A stretch of DNA of 64,000 bases from Arcobacter siniprincipis (GTDB taxonomy: Bacteria > Campylobacterota > Campylobacteria > Campylobacterales > Arcobacteraceae): NCBI RefSeq assembly GCF_048571125.1, contig NZ_CP182343.1:496001-560000 (forward strand). Reading direction: 5' to 3'. Below the pieces are notes generated by a model. That model was not told where the DNA came from and made no database searches. It saw nothing but the letters and a program-made list of their open reading frames with translations. Shown piece by piece: positions 17,067 through 24,838 of this stretch. The position numbers and the translations under genes were made by a program. Every line of letters begins with the position of its first letter. Within the stretch, counting starts at the first letter, position 1.

Positions 17067-18272
17067 TCAGATTTGTTTAAATCTGTAACCATTTTGTTTC
17101 AAATTTTCTCTTATTACTTTTTGATGTTCTTCACCTTTTGTTTCTAATGAAACAGTAAGATAAGCTTCCCCAAACTCCAGTTTTATAGAGCTTCTATCGT
17201 AATCTATTTGAACAATGTTTGCATCACTTGATTGAAAAATTGATGTTAGATGCATCAAAGAACCTGGTTTATCAATAAGTGTTACCATAAGATTCATTTT
17301 TCTATAAGATTTTACTAAACCTTTTTCAATAATCTGAGATAACATAGTTACATCAATATTACCCCCACTAATAATTGCACAAACTTTTAAATTTTCTACT
17401 TCTATTTTCTCATGCATAAGTGCTGCAACTGAAACAGCACCTGCTCCTTCAACTACAAGTTTATGTTTTTCAAGTAAAAATAAAATTGCATTTGCAATTT
17501 CATGCTCTTCTACATCTATTATTTCATCAACATATTCTAAAGCATAGTCAAGTAGCTTTGGTGTTACAACTTTTACGGCAATTCCATCTGCTATAGTTTT
17601 TACAGATGTTGAATCAATAGGTAGTCTTGCTTCAAAAGAGTCTTTCATCCCCCTAGCACCACTTGCAACAACTCCTACAATTTTAATATTAGGATTTATT
17701 GATTTTGCAGCAACAGCAGCACCTGCAATCAATCCTCCTCCACCAATTGGGATTACTAAAACATCTAAATCTTCAATTTGTTCTACTATTTCTATTCCAA
17801 TAGTTCCTTGTCCTGCAATTACTTTATCATTAGCAAAAGCATGAATAAATGTTTTACTCTTCTCTTCGCAAAATTTAATTGCAGCTGCATATGCTTCATC
17901 ATAGTTTTGTCCAGTTAGAACAACATTTGCTCCATATTGTTTAACACCACTTACTTTTGTAAGGGGTGTAGCTTCAGGCATAAATATAGTTGCATCACAT
18001 CCAAAATAGTTTCCTGCATAAGCAATACCTTGTGCATGATTTCCAGCACTTGCTGCTACTATTCCTATATTTCTAGTCTCTTCATCTAGTGATGCAACTT
18101 TATTAAAAGCACCTCTTATTTTGAAACTTCCTGTTAATTGTAGATTCTCTTTTTTTAAGAAAACATTACTATTAAGTTTCTCACTTAAAAATGGCGCATA
18201 TGTAAGGGGCGTTTTTAATATGATTCCTTCTAGTTTTGTTTTTGCTTCTTGTATATCTTTTAATGTAATCAT
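17067..18272 (-). CDS. ilvA: Threonine ammonia-lyase (threonine deaminase) with ACT domain
   Basis: PLP enzyme converting threonine to 2-oxobutyrate for isoleucine synthesis. The PLP lysine is in LTGSFKIRGAFNK, phosphate is held by VIPIGGGGLIAGAA, and SAGNHAQGIAY is present. The C-terminal ~75 residues form one ACT-type regulatory domain (MVTLIDKPGSLMHLTSIF), shorter than the double domain of E. coli IlvA. The frame is open from 18287, but the ATG at 18272 (MITLKDIQEAK) fits the family start; both are possible. With ACT present, feedback or ligand control is likely. The catabolic TdcB role is an alternative. Confidence 0.85.
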   Translation of the reverse strand: MITLKDIQEAKTKLEGIILKTPLTYAPFLSEKLNSNVFLKKENLQLTGSFKIRGAFNKVASLDEETRNIGIVAASAGNHAQGIAYAGNYFGCDATIFMPEATPLTKVSGVKQYGANVVLTGQNYDEAYAAAIKFCEEKSKTFIHAFANDKVIAGQGTIGIEIVEQIEDLDVLVIPIGGGGLIAGAAVAAKSINPNIKIVGVVASGARGMKDSFEARLPIDSTSVKTIADGIAVKVVTPKLLDYALEYVDEIIDVEEHEIANAILFLLEKHKLVVEGAGAVSVAALMHEKIEVENLKVCAIISGGNIDVTMLSQIIEKGLVKSYRKMNLMVTLIDKPGSLMHLTSIFQSSDANIVQIDYDRSSIKLEFGEAYLTVSLETKGEEHQKVIRENLKQNGYRFKQI

Positions 18273-18310
18273 TTTATATCTTTTCATATTTTTTGTTTGA
18301 AATGTTATCT

Positions 18311-18353
18311 AAAAATAGTTTTTACTATTATTATTTGAGTAAAAACTATTTTT
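18311..18353 (-). terminator. 16-bp hairpin, second of a tandem pair after metE
   Basis: AAAAATAGTTTTTACT (18311-18326) is perfectly complementary to AGTAAAAACTATTTTT (18338-18353) with an 11-base loop. The stem ends in TTTTT on both strands. It lies between metE and ilvA, about 40 bases before the ilvA start. Confidence 0.65.
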
Positions 18354-18380
18354 AAATAAGGGGTAAATTACCCCTTATTT
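18354..18380 (-). terminator. Terminator overlapping the metE stop codon
   Basis: AAATAAGGGGTAA (18354-18366) and TTACCCCTTATTT (18368-18380) form a 13-bp perfect inverted repeat around a single base. The metE stop lies in the right arm. It is followed directly by the second hairpin. Confidence 0.75.
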
Positions 18381-20654
18381 ATTCTCCTTATTTATAATTT
18401 CTACTGCTTTTACCATATTTTTTAGGCTAGGAATTACTTCTTCCCATTTTCTAGTTTTTAAACCACAATCTGGATTAATCCAAAGTTGTTCTTTGGGTAA
18501 AACTTCCAAAAGTGCTTTGATTTGTTTAACAATTTCTTCCACACTTGGAATTCTTGGGCTATGGATATCATAAACACCAGGTCCAACTTCTTGTTTATAA
18601 CCATGTTTTTTAAATATTTTTAAAAGTTCATTTCCACTTCTAGCTGTCTCTATTGAAATAACATCTGCATCCATGTTTTCTATTGTTTCAATAATATCAT
18701 TGAACTCACTATAACACATGTGAGTATGAATTTGAGTCTCTTTTTTTGCACTACTTACACAAATTCTGAAATCTCTAACTGACCAATCTTCATAAATTTT
18801 AATTTTCTCTTTTCTTAGTGGATATCCTTCTTTAAATGCAGCTTCATCTACTTGAATTATTTTGATACCTGCATTTTGTAAGTCATTTACTTCATCACTT
18901 AGTGCAATTGCTATTTGTTTTGATACTTCATCTCTTGGTTTATCATCTCTTACAAATGACCAGTTAAGTATAGTAACAGGACCTGTTAGCATTCCTTTCA
19001 TGATTTTTTTAGTTTTACTTTGAGCATAAGTAATCCAATCAACTGTCATAGCTTTTGGTCTAGATATATCTCCATATATAAAAGGAGGTTTTACACATCT
19101 ACTTCCATAACTTTGTACCCAGCCATTTAAAGTAAAGCCATAACCTTTTAGTTGTTCACCAAAATATTCAACCATGTCATTTCGCTCAGGTTCTCCATGA
19201 ACTAAAACATCTAAATTACACTCCTCTTGAAAAGCTACACATTCATCAATATAATCTTTCATAGATTTTGTATAATCTTCTTTTGTGATTTTATTTGTTT
19301 TAAAATCACTTCTTGATTTTCTTATTTCACTTGTTTGTGGAAAAGAACCAATAGTTGTTGTAACAAGAGCATCATACTTTAAAGCCTCTTTTTGTATCTT
19401 AATTCTCTCTTCATACTTTCCTTCTCTATTAAATGTTTTAAAGTTTTCAACTCTAGTTTGTACTTCTTTATCATGTATTAAAGGAGAAGTTTTTCTACTT
19501 TTGTTTGAATCTTTATTTTTATTTAACTCTTCAAGTTCTTTATTGTCTAAATTCCCAATTCCTTTATAAAAAACTTTTGAAAGAAGTACAACTTCATCAA
19601 GTTTCTCGCAAGCGAAACTCAACCAATTTTTAATTTCTTCATCAAGTTTATTTTCATATTTTAGTGTAAAAGGAGTATGTAGAAGTGAACAAGATGATGA
19701 GATTATGATTTTATCTTTATCAATTACTTCTGATATCTTAGTTAATAAATCAAAAGATCTTTTAATATCGTTTTTCCAAATATTCCTTCCATCAACTACT
19801 CCTGCAATTAAGTTTTTCCCTGAATTTGCAATGATTTCTAATGAGTCTATATTTTCACTTCCATATAAAAAGTCAAGTCCTAATCCCCATATTGGAGTAT
19901 TAACTAAAATCTTTGTTGCTTCATTTGAGTGTTCAAAATATGTAGTAACTATTAGTTTTATATTGTTTGTTGTAAGGCATAGTGCATCATATGTTGGTTT
20001 TATAAGACTTAAAATTTTTGCCTCATTGTCTTTTACAAAGATTGGTTCATCTATTTGAATAGTCACAACTTCATCAAGTTTTGATAACTCATAAAATAGC
20101 TCTATATAAATTGGTAATATTTTGTGTAACAACTCAAAAGTATCACCCCTATCAACTCTTTTTGATAAAGCTAAAAATGTAATAGGACCAATAAGGTTTA
20201 TTTTTGTTTTTATTCCTAGTTTTTTTGCTTCTTTGTATTCATTAATTATTTTTGAAGCATTTAGTTTATACTCATCTGCTAAACTAAGTTCTGGAACTAT
20301 ATAGTGATAATTTGTATTAAACCATTTTGTCATCTCCATAGCAACTGAAGATTTATTTCCCCTAGCCATTGCAAAATATAGTTCTTCACCTCTTAAGTCT
20401 TTAAATCTTTTTGGAATAGCATTTAACATAATTGCTGTGTCTAAAACATTGTCATAAAGACTAAAGTCATTTGAACTTATATATGAAATACCAGCTTCTT
20501 TTTGATAATTCCAATGTCTTTTTTTAAGTTCACTTGCAACTTTTTGCACTTCATTAAATGAGCAGTTTTTTGCCCAATAACTCTCTAATACTTTTTTTAA
20601 CTCTCTTTGTTCTCCAATTCTTGGAAAACCTACGATATATGTGCTTTCTAGCAT
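18375..20654 (-). CDS. metE: Cobalamin-independent methionine synthase MetE
   Basis: Transfers the methyl group of 5-methyltetrahydropteroyltri-glutamate to homocysteine. The 759 residues are full length with two (beta-alpha)8 barrels. The C-terminal catalytic barrel shows VTTTIGSFPQT, HGEPERNDMVEYF, the zinc site IHTHMCYSEF (His, Cys) and INPDCGLKTR (third ligand Cys), and SIETARSGNELL. Start: ATG after TTAAGGATAATAAA. A small gene of unknown function ends 47 bases upstream in the same direction and is probably on the same transcript. No SAM riboswitch fold was noticed in the short gap. Confidence 0.96.
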   Translation of the reverse strand: MLESTYIVGFPRIGEQRELKKVLESYWAKNCSFNEVQKVASELKKRHWNYQKEAGISYISSNDFSLYDNVLDTAIMLNAIPKRFKDLRGEELYFAMARGNKSSVAMEMTKWFNTNYHYIVPELSLADEYKLNASKIINEYKEAKKLGIKTKINLIGPITFLALSKRVDRGDTFELLHKILPIYIELFYELSKLDEVVTIQIDEPIFVKDNEAKILSLIKPTYDALCLTTNNIKLIVTTYFEHSNEATKILVNTPIWGLGLDFLYGSENIDSLEIIANSGKNLIAGVVDGRNIWKNDIKRSFDLLTKISEVIDKDKIIISSSCSLLHTPFTLKYENKLDEEIKNWLSFACEKLDEVVLLSKVFYKGIGNLDNKELEELNKNKDSNKSRKTSPLIHDKEVQTRVENFKTFNREGKYEERIKIQKEALKYDALVTTTIGSFPQTSEIRKSRSDFKTNKITKEDYTKSMKDYIDECVAFQEECNLDVLVHGEPERNDMVEYFGEQLKGYGFTLNGWVQSYGSRCVKPPFIYGDISRPKAMTVDWITYAQSKTKKIMKGMLTGPVTILNWSFVRDDKPRDEVSKQIAIALSDEVNDLQNAGIKIIQVDEAAFKEGYPLRKEKIKIYEDWSVRDFRICVSSAKKETQIHTHMCYSEFNDIIETIENMDADVISIETARSGNELLKIFKKHGYKQEVGPGVYDIHSPRIPSVEEIVKQIKALLEVLPKEQLWINPDCGLKTRKWEEVIPSLKNMVKAVEIINKENK

Positions 20655-20701
20655 TTTATTATCCTTAATATATTTTATGTTTATGATTTTTTGTTTGTTG
20701 A

Positions 20702-21049
20702 TTAAAGAGTAATAAGTGGGGGATGAACGCCAGTACGTCTAAAGGCAAAATGCGTTGAATAGTATGGACATCTTGGAATAAATTTAAAGTTTGAGATTGC
20801 TAGTTTTGTTTTTAATCTAAAGACACAATCACAATAACAAGGTTTTGAATATGCAGCATAAGTTGCAGTGTTTAAAATGAGTTCTTCTAAAGGAGGGGAT
20901 TCTTCTTCATCTTCATCGCAAAGACTTGAGTAGATAAAAGCAGTTTTTTTAGAGCGTACTTCATTGTCATTAAGTTTTTTTGCAGTCGAATATGCAGTGA
21001 TTGCTGATAATGAAAAGTAGTTTTTTCTAAAACCTTTTAAATGTCTCAA
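20702..21049 (-). CDS. 115-residue Cys-containing protein upstream of metE, function unknown
   Basis: Starts with TTG at 21049 (MRHLKGFRKNYF) behind an AAAAAGGGAAAAACAA ribosome-binding site with good spacing, and a minus-strand TATATTCT-like -10 lies upstream, so it is likely translated. It is basic at the N-terminus with an acidic patch in the middle (CDEDEEESPP). A Cys-rich stretch follows (KPCYCDCVFRLK, later PRCPYY), and the tail ends RRTGVHPPLITL. No signal peptide or membrane helix. I do not recognise the family. The cysteine spacing could bind a metal. Position 47 bases before metE suggests a role linked to methionine synthesis, which is inference only. Confidence 0.6.
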   Translation of the reverse strand: MRHLKGFRKNYFSLSAITAYSTAKKLNDNEVRSKKTAFIYSSLCDEDEEESPPLEELILNTATYAAYSKPCYCDCVFRLKTKLAISNFKFIPRCPYYSTHFAFRRTGVHPPLITL

Positions 21050-21173
21050 TTGTTTTTCCCTTTTTAAAAATAGAATATATGTTATTAAAGCTTAATTACA
21101 AATAAAAATTATTATGCTAGACTTTCAAAAAAGAAAAGGGGTAACATACTTTTTTAAGTATGAAAATAATAAT

Positions 21174-21863
21174 TTGAAATTTACATTTGTAACACTGTTT
21201 CCAAATCTTATTGAGCCTTATTTTTATGATTCAATATTAAAAAGAGCAGTAGAAGATAACTTTATATCATATGAATTTTATAATCCAAGGGATTATACAG
21301 AAAATAAACATAAAAAGACAGATAAACAAATGGTTGGCGGAGGAGCAGGGATGTTAATGACCCCCCAACCACTATTTGATTGTTTAGATGAAATAAAAAT
21401 CAAAAATCCTGATGCTTACATTATTTTTCCATTAGCTGCTGCAAAACCTTTTAATCAAAAAGATGCAAAAAGATTAGCAAAGAAAAAAAACATAGTTATT
21501 GTAAGTGGAAGATATGAAGGAATTGATGAAAGAGTTATAGAAAAGTATGCAAATGAAGTATTTAGTATAGGTGAATATATACTAACTGGTGGAGAATTAC
21601 CTTCATTAGTTATGGCAGATGCAATTTCTAGAAATGTTGAAGGTGTACTTGGAAATGCTGACTCATTAGTAATGGAAAGTTATGAAAATAATCTTTTAGA
21701 GGCTCCATCTTTTACAAAACCTGAAAATTTCCAAAAATTAAGTATAGTTAAAGAATTTTTAAAGGGAAATCATAGTAAAATTGCCGACTTGAAAAATAAT
21801 CTGGCTATTTGCAAAACAAAATATTATAGACCAGGTTTAATCACGAATAAAAAAATAAAATAG
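21174..21863 (+). CDS. trmD: tRNA (guanine-37-N1)-methyltransferase TrmD
   Basis: SPOUT methyltransferase that makes m1G37 and prevents frameshifting. Motifs: MVGGGAGMLMTPQPLFD, IIFPLAAAKPFNQKDA, IVIVSGRYEGIDERV, SIGEYILTGGELPSLVMADAI (read in two parts), and EAPSFTKPENF. The frame is open from an ATG at 21114. The family begins M/L-KFTFVTLFP, which is reached by a TTG at 21174 and gives 229 residues, the normal length; TATTATG at 21114 looks like a -10 box and not a start. A 7-bp inverted repeat (CATACTT/AAGTATG) lies at 21145-21162. rplS follows immediately. Confidence 0.88.
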   Translation: MKFTFVTLFPNLIEPYFYDSILKRAVEDNFISYEFYNPRDYTENKHKKTDKQMVGGGAGMLMTPQPLFDCLDEIKIKNPDAYIIFPLAAAKPFNQKDAKRLAKKKNIVIVSGRYEGIDERVIEKYANEVFSIGEYILTGGELPSLVMADAISRNVEGVLGNADSLVMESYENNLLEAPSFTKPENFQKLSIVKEFLKGNHSKIADLKNNLAICKTKYYRPGLITNKKIK

Positions 21864-21900
21864 AAGTGTGATACCCCGCAACTTGCAAATGCGGGCACTT
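21864..21900 (+). promoter_or_regulatory. Putative ribosomal-protein leader hairpin before rplS
   Basis: In the 55 bases between trmD and rplS, AAGTG (21864-21868) pairs with CACTT (21896-21900), and CCCGC (21875-21879) pairs with GCGGG (21891-21895). The result is a bulged stem with a 6-base bulge on one side and an 11-base loop. It is strikingly GC-rich for this genome and lies just before the rplS ribosome-binding site AAAGGGAAA. L19 autoregulatory leaders are known in other phyla; this one is inferred from structure and position. Confidence 0.5.
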
Positions 21901-21918
21901 TCACCAAAGGGAAATACA

Positions 21919-22275
21919 ATGAAAAATAGATACATTGCGAGCTTTGAAGCAGCGCAAATTGCAGAAAAAGAGATTCCTCAATTTAGAGCGGGTGATACTG
22001 TTAGACTTGGTATTGAAATTAAAGAGGGTGAGAAAAAAAGAGTTCAGTCTTTCGAAGGTATTGTTATTGCAAGAAGTGCTGAAGGTGTAAGCGCTACTCT
22101 TACAGTAAGAAAAATTGGAGCTAACTCAGTTGGTGTTGAAAGAATTTTCCCATTATATTCAGAGTCAATTAAAACTTTTGAAGTAATAAGAAGAGGTAGA
22201 GTAAGAAGAGCTAAACTTCATTACTTAAGAGGATTAACTGGTAAAAAAGCTAGAATTAAAGAGCTTAAAAAGTAA
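21919..22275 (+). CDS. rplS: 50S ribosomal protein L19
   Basis: Ribosomal protein at the 30S-50S interface. The 118 residues start MKNRYIASFEAAQ and contain FRAGDTVRLGIEIKEG, RVQSFEGIVIARS, TVRKIGANSVGVERIFPLYS and RRGRVRRAKLHYLRGLTGK, all diagnostic. AAAGGGAAATACA precedes the ATG. The frame is open further upstream to 21868, but that stretch is the leader hairpin. A strong terminator follows. Confidence 0.97.
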   Translation: MKNRYIASFEAAQIAEKEIPQFRAGDTVRLGIEIKEGEKKRVQSFEGIVIARSAEGVSATLTVRKIGANSVGVERIFPLYSESIKTFEVIRRGRVRRAKLHYLRGLTGKKARIKELKK

Positions 22276-22284
22276 TCTTTTATT

Positions 22285-22310
22285 AGTCGAAGTTTTTACT
22301 TCGACTTTTT
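22285..22310 (+). terminator. Intrinsic terminator after rplS
   Basis: AGTCGAAGT (22285-22293), loop TTTT, ACTTCGACT (22298-22306), then a T-run. It ends the trmD-rplS transcript only 7 bases before the next ATG. Confidence 0.93.
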
Positions 22311-22316
22311 CTTCTT

Positions 22317-22841
22317 ATGCTTGACTTTAAAGTCTTAATTCATACAGCACTTCAACCAGAAGCACAATATTTAATCAACTACTATAAACTCAAACAAGAC
22401 ATTTCTGTTCAAAATTTCAAACTATTTTTTAATGATAATATTATTTTAATAGTTTCAGGTATGGGTAAAAAAAATACTATAGATTCTTTAAAATATGTAT
22501 TTGAAAACTATAATATTAAAAAAGCTATAAATGTTGGAATTGTAGGGTGTTGTGATGAAAGTGTAAAAATAGGGACACTATTTTGTACAAATAGAATACT
22601 ACTAAATATAAATTTTGCACCAATTACTACAGTTGAGGAACCTCTTAATAGTGATGAAAACTTAGAAACACTCTTAGTAGATATGGAAAGTTCACATTTT
22701 AAAGAAATTTGTTTAAAATATATAAAAGATGTATATATTTTTAAGGTGGTTTCTGATTATTTAGATGTAACAATTCCTAAAAAATCATTTGTTATTGAGC
22801 TTATTCAAAAAAGCTTTAAATCGTGGGAAAAATATATATGA
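22317..22841 (+). CDS. Nucleoside phosphorylase/MTA-SAH nucleosidase-like protein
   Basis: A 174-residue protein of the PNP/UDP phosphorylase fold, shorter than the usual ~230 residues. Seen: LIHTALQPEAQYLI (N-terminal strand), ILIVSGMGKKNT (Gly-rich phosphate/ribose loop), AINVGIVGCCDESVKIG, LLVDMESSHFKEI (equivalent of the DMEAAA motif with the purine/ribose-binding Glu) and VFKVVSDYLD-like IFKVVSDYLD (catalytic Asp). The ATG sits 7 bases after a terminator with no visible ribosome-binding site. Its stop overlaps the ATG of the radical SAM gene (ATGA). A role in salvage of an adenosyl by-product of its radical SAM neighbour is inference. Confidence 0.72.
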   Translation: MLDFKVLIHTALQPEAQYLINYYKLKQDISVQNFKLFFNDNIILIVSGMGKKNTIDSLKYVFENYNIKKAINVGIVGCCDESVKIGTLFCTNRILLNINFAPITTVEEPLNSDENLETLLVDMESSHFKEICLKYIKDVYIFKVVSDYLDVTIPKKSFVIELIQKSFKSWEKYI

Positions 22842-24079
22842 GTATAGAAAAATTTAATGAGCACATTACAAAAACTAATTATGAAAATCTAAAAGAGAAA
22901 AATAAAGAGTTTATCAAAGAGATATATTTAAAATATCTTTTTTCATATCAAGAGTTAAAACAACTAATCGATTTTGCAATTGATTTTAATATGTGGAATG
23001 AAAAAGAGCTTTATGAAGTTTTTGAAGAAAAGTATCCTTCAAGAAAAAATGCCTTTAATCATATAAGAAAGATTTGGGAAGAGTTAAAGTCATCTTCAAA
23101 CTCATATAAAAGTTTTGATGAAAAAGCTTACGAAAAACCTAGAAGATTCTCTTTTAATGAGATAAAAAAAGAGAGTGTTGGTCTTGGTTCTTGTCCTGTT
23201 GCAAGTGAAAGTACTAGATGTTGTAATTTACTAACTTTAGATGCGGTTCAGTCTTGTGGTTTTGATTGCTCTTATTGTTCTATTCAATCCTTTTACAATC
23301 AAGATAAAATAGGCTTTGATGTAAATTTCAAAGATAATTTAAAAAAACTAAAACTTGATCCAAATTATACTTATCATATAGGAACAGGACAGAGTTCTGA
23401 TTCTCTTATGTGGGGAAATAAAGATGGTCTTTTAGATGCACTATTTGATTTTGCAAGAAAAAACCAAAATGTTATTTTAGAGTTTAAAACAAAATCAAAC
23501 AACATAAAATACTTTTTGGAAAATGATGTTCCAGCAAATATTATTTGTACTTGGTCCTTAAATACACCTACAATCATAAAAAATGAAGAACATCTAACAG
23601 CAACATTAGAGCAAAGAGTTGATGCTGCAAAAGCTTTAGCAAGTAAAGGTGTAATTGTAGGCTTTCACTTTCATCCAATTGTTCATTATGAAAACTATTT
23701 AGATGAGTATAAAGAGGTTTTTGATAAATTAATAGCTGAATTTAATCCAGATGATGTAGCTTTAGTATCCTTTGGAACACTTACCTTTATAAAACCAGTT
23801 ATAAATAAAATAAAAAGTAGAGATTTTAAATCAAAAATCTTACAAATGCCCTTTGAAGAGATAAATAAAAAACAATCATATCCCTATGAAATAAAAAAAG
23901 AGATGTTTAAATTTGCCTATGACTCTTTTAAAGCATGGCACAATAAGGTATACTTCTATTTATGCATGGAAGACCACAAACTTTGGAAAGATTGTTTTGG
24001 TTATGAATATTTTTCTAACAATCAAATGGAAGATATGATGAAAATGTCGTATTTAAGCAAAATAAATAAAAGAAGATAA
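22838..24079 (+). CDS. Spore-photoproduct-lyase-family radical SAM protein
   Basis: A 413-residue radical SAM enzyme with the cluster motif CGFDCSYC (CxxxCxxC), preceded by a two-Cys ESTRCCNLLTLD segment. It has the downstream TGQSSDSLMW and GVIVGFHFHPIVHYENY segments typical of SplB relatives. The N-terminal ~110 residues are helical and charged. True spore photoproduct lyases repair UV thymine dimers in spores, but this organism group does not sporulate, so the substrate is unknown. The ATG at 22838 overlaps the preceding phosphorylase-like gene, so the longer frame from 22823 is not used. The metal ABC genes follow without a gap. Confidence 0.75.
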   Translation: MSIEKFNEHITKTNYENLKEKNKEFIKEIYLKYLFSYQELKQLIDFAIDFNMWNEKELYEVFEEKYPSRKNAFNHIRKIWEELKSSSNSYKSFDEKAYEKPRRFSFNEIKKESVGLGSCPVASESTRCCNLLTLDAVQSCGFDCSYCSIQSFYNQDKIGFDVNFKDNLKKLKLDPNYTYHIGTGQSSDSLMWGNKDGLLDALFDFARKNQNVILEFKTKSNNIKYFLENDVPANIICTWSLNTPTIIKNEEHLTATLEQRVDAAKALASKGVIVGFHFHPIVHYENYLDEYKEVFDKLIAEFNPDDVALVSFGTLTFIKPVINKIKSRDFKSKILQMPFEEINKKQSYPYEIKKEMFKFAYDSFKAWHNKVYFYLCMEDHKLWKDCFGYEYFSNNQMEDMMKMSYLSKINKRR

Positions 24080-24838
24080 ATGAATATACTTGAAATAGAT
24101 AAATTAAGCTTTTCGTATGATAAACAAGTTATTCTTGAGGATATAAGTTTAACAATAAAAGAGAATGATTTTTTAGCAATTATTGGACCTAATGGTGGAG
24201 GAAAATCTACCTTATTAAAAGCAATTTTGGGAATAAACAAAGTTAAAAAAGGGAAAATTAAATTCCTAGGTTCTAAGGTTGAAAAAAATATTTCTACAAT
24301 AGGGTATGTTCCTCAAAATACAAATGTAAATGTAAATTTTCCAATAAAAGTAATTGAAGTAGTAATGATGGGCCATGTTGGACATAAGCGACCATTACTT
24401 GGCTATAAAAAAGAAGAGATTGCTTGTGCTATGGGTGCTTTAGAACAAGTTGGTATGCAAGATTTTGCCAATGTAAAAATTGGAACACTTTCAGGAGGGC
24501 AAAGGCAAAGGGTAATGATAGCCCGTGCACTTTGTGCTCATCCTAAAATTTTACTTTTAGATGAACCAACAGCTAGTATTGATGTTGATGGACAAAAACA
24601 GATTTATGATTTATTAAAACTTTTAAATAAATCAATTACAATTGTTGTAGTTAGCCATGACATTTCGGTTATTTTGGGGTATGCTTCAAAAGTAGCTCAT
24701 ATAAATAAAAAATTGACTTTTCATGATATCTCAAATAGAAAAAGTGATATTCCAAATGCTGATAATCATTTTTGTGAAGTTGAAATGCTTCAATTACTTG
24801 GAACTAATGTTGGTACTAAAAAGAGTTGCAGATGTTAG
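24080..24838 (+). CDS. Zinc/manganese-type ABC transporter ATP-binding protein
   Basis: ATPase of a metal-ion importer (ZnuC/MntA-like). The 252 residues show Walker A GPNGGGKSTLLK, signature LSGGQRQRVMIARAL, Walker B ILLLDEPTASID and switch His in VVVSHD. The C-terminal tail ends in KKSCRC, a possible metal contact. It starts directly at the stop of the radical SAM gene and overlaps the permease gene. No periplasmic binding protein is adjacent, so the metal cannot be deduced from context. Confidence 0.88.
   Translation: MNILEIDKLSFSYDKQVILEDISLTIKENDFLAIIGPNGGGKSTLLKAILGINKVKKGKIKFLGSKVEKNISTIGYVPQNTNVNVNFPIKVIEVVMMGHVGHKRPLLGYKKEEIACAMGALEQVGMQDFANVKIGTLSGGQRQRVMIARALCAHPKILLLDEPTASIDVDGQKQIYDLLKLLNKSITIVVVSHDISVILGYASKVAHINKKLTFHDISNRKSDIPNADNHFCEVEMLQLLGTNVGTKKSCRC

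Noticed and set aside
21868..21918. N-terminal extension of ribosomal protein L19
   Set aside because: The stretch is a hairpin leader and L19 starts at MKNRYIASF with its own ribosome-binding site.
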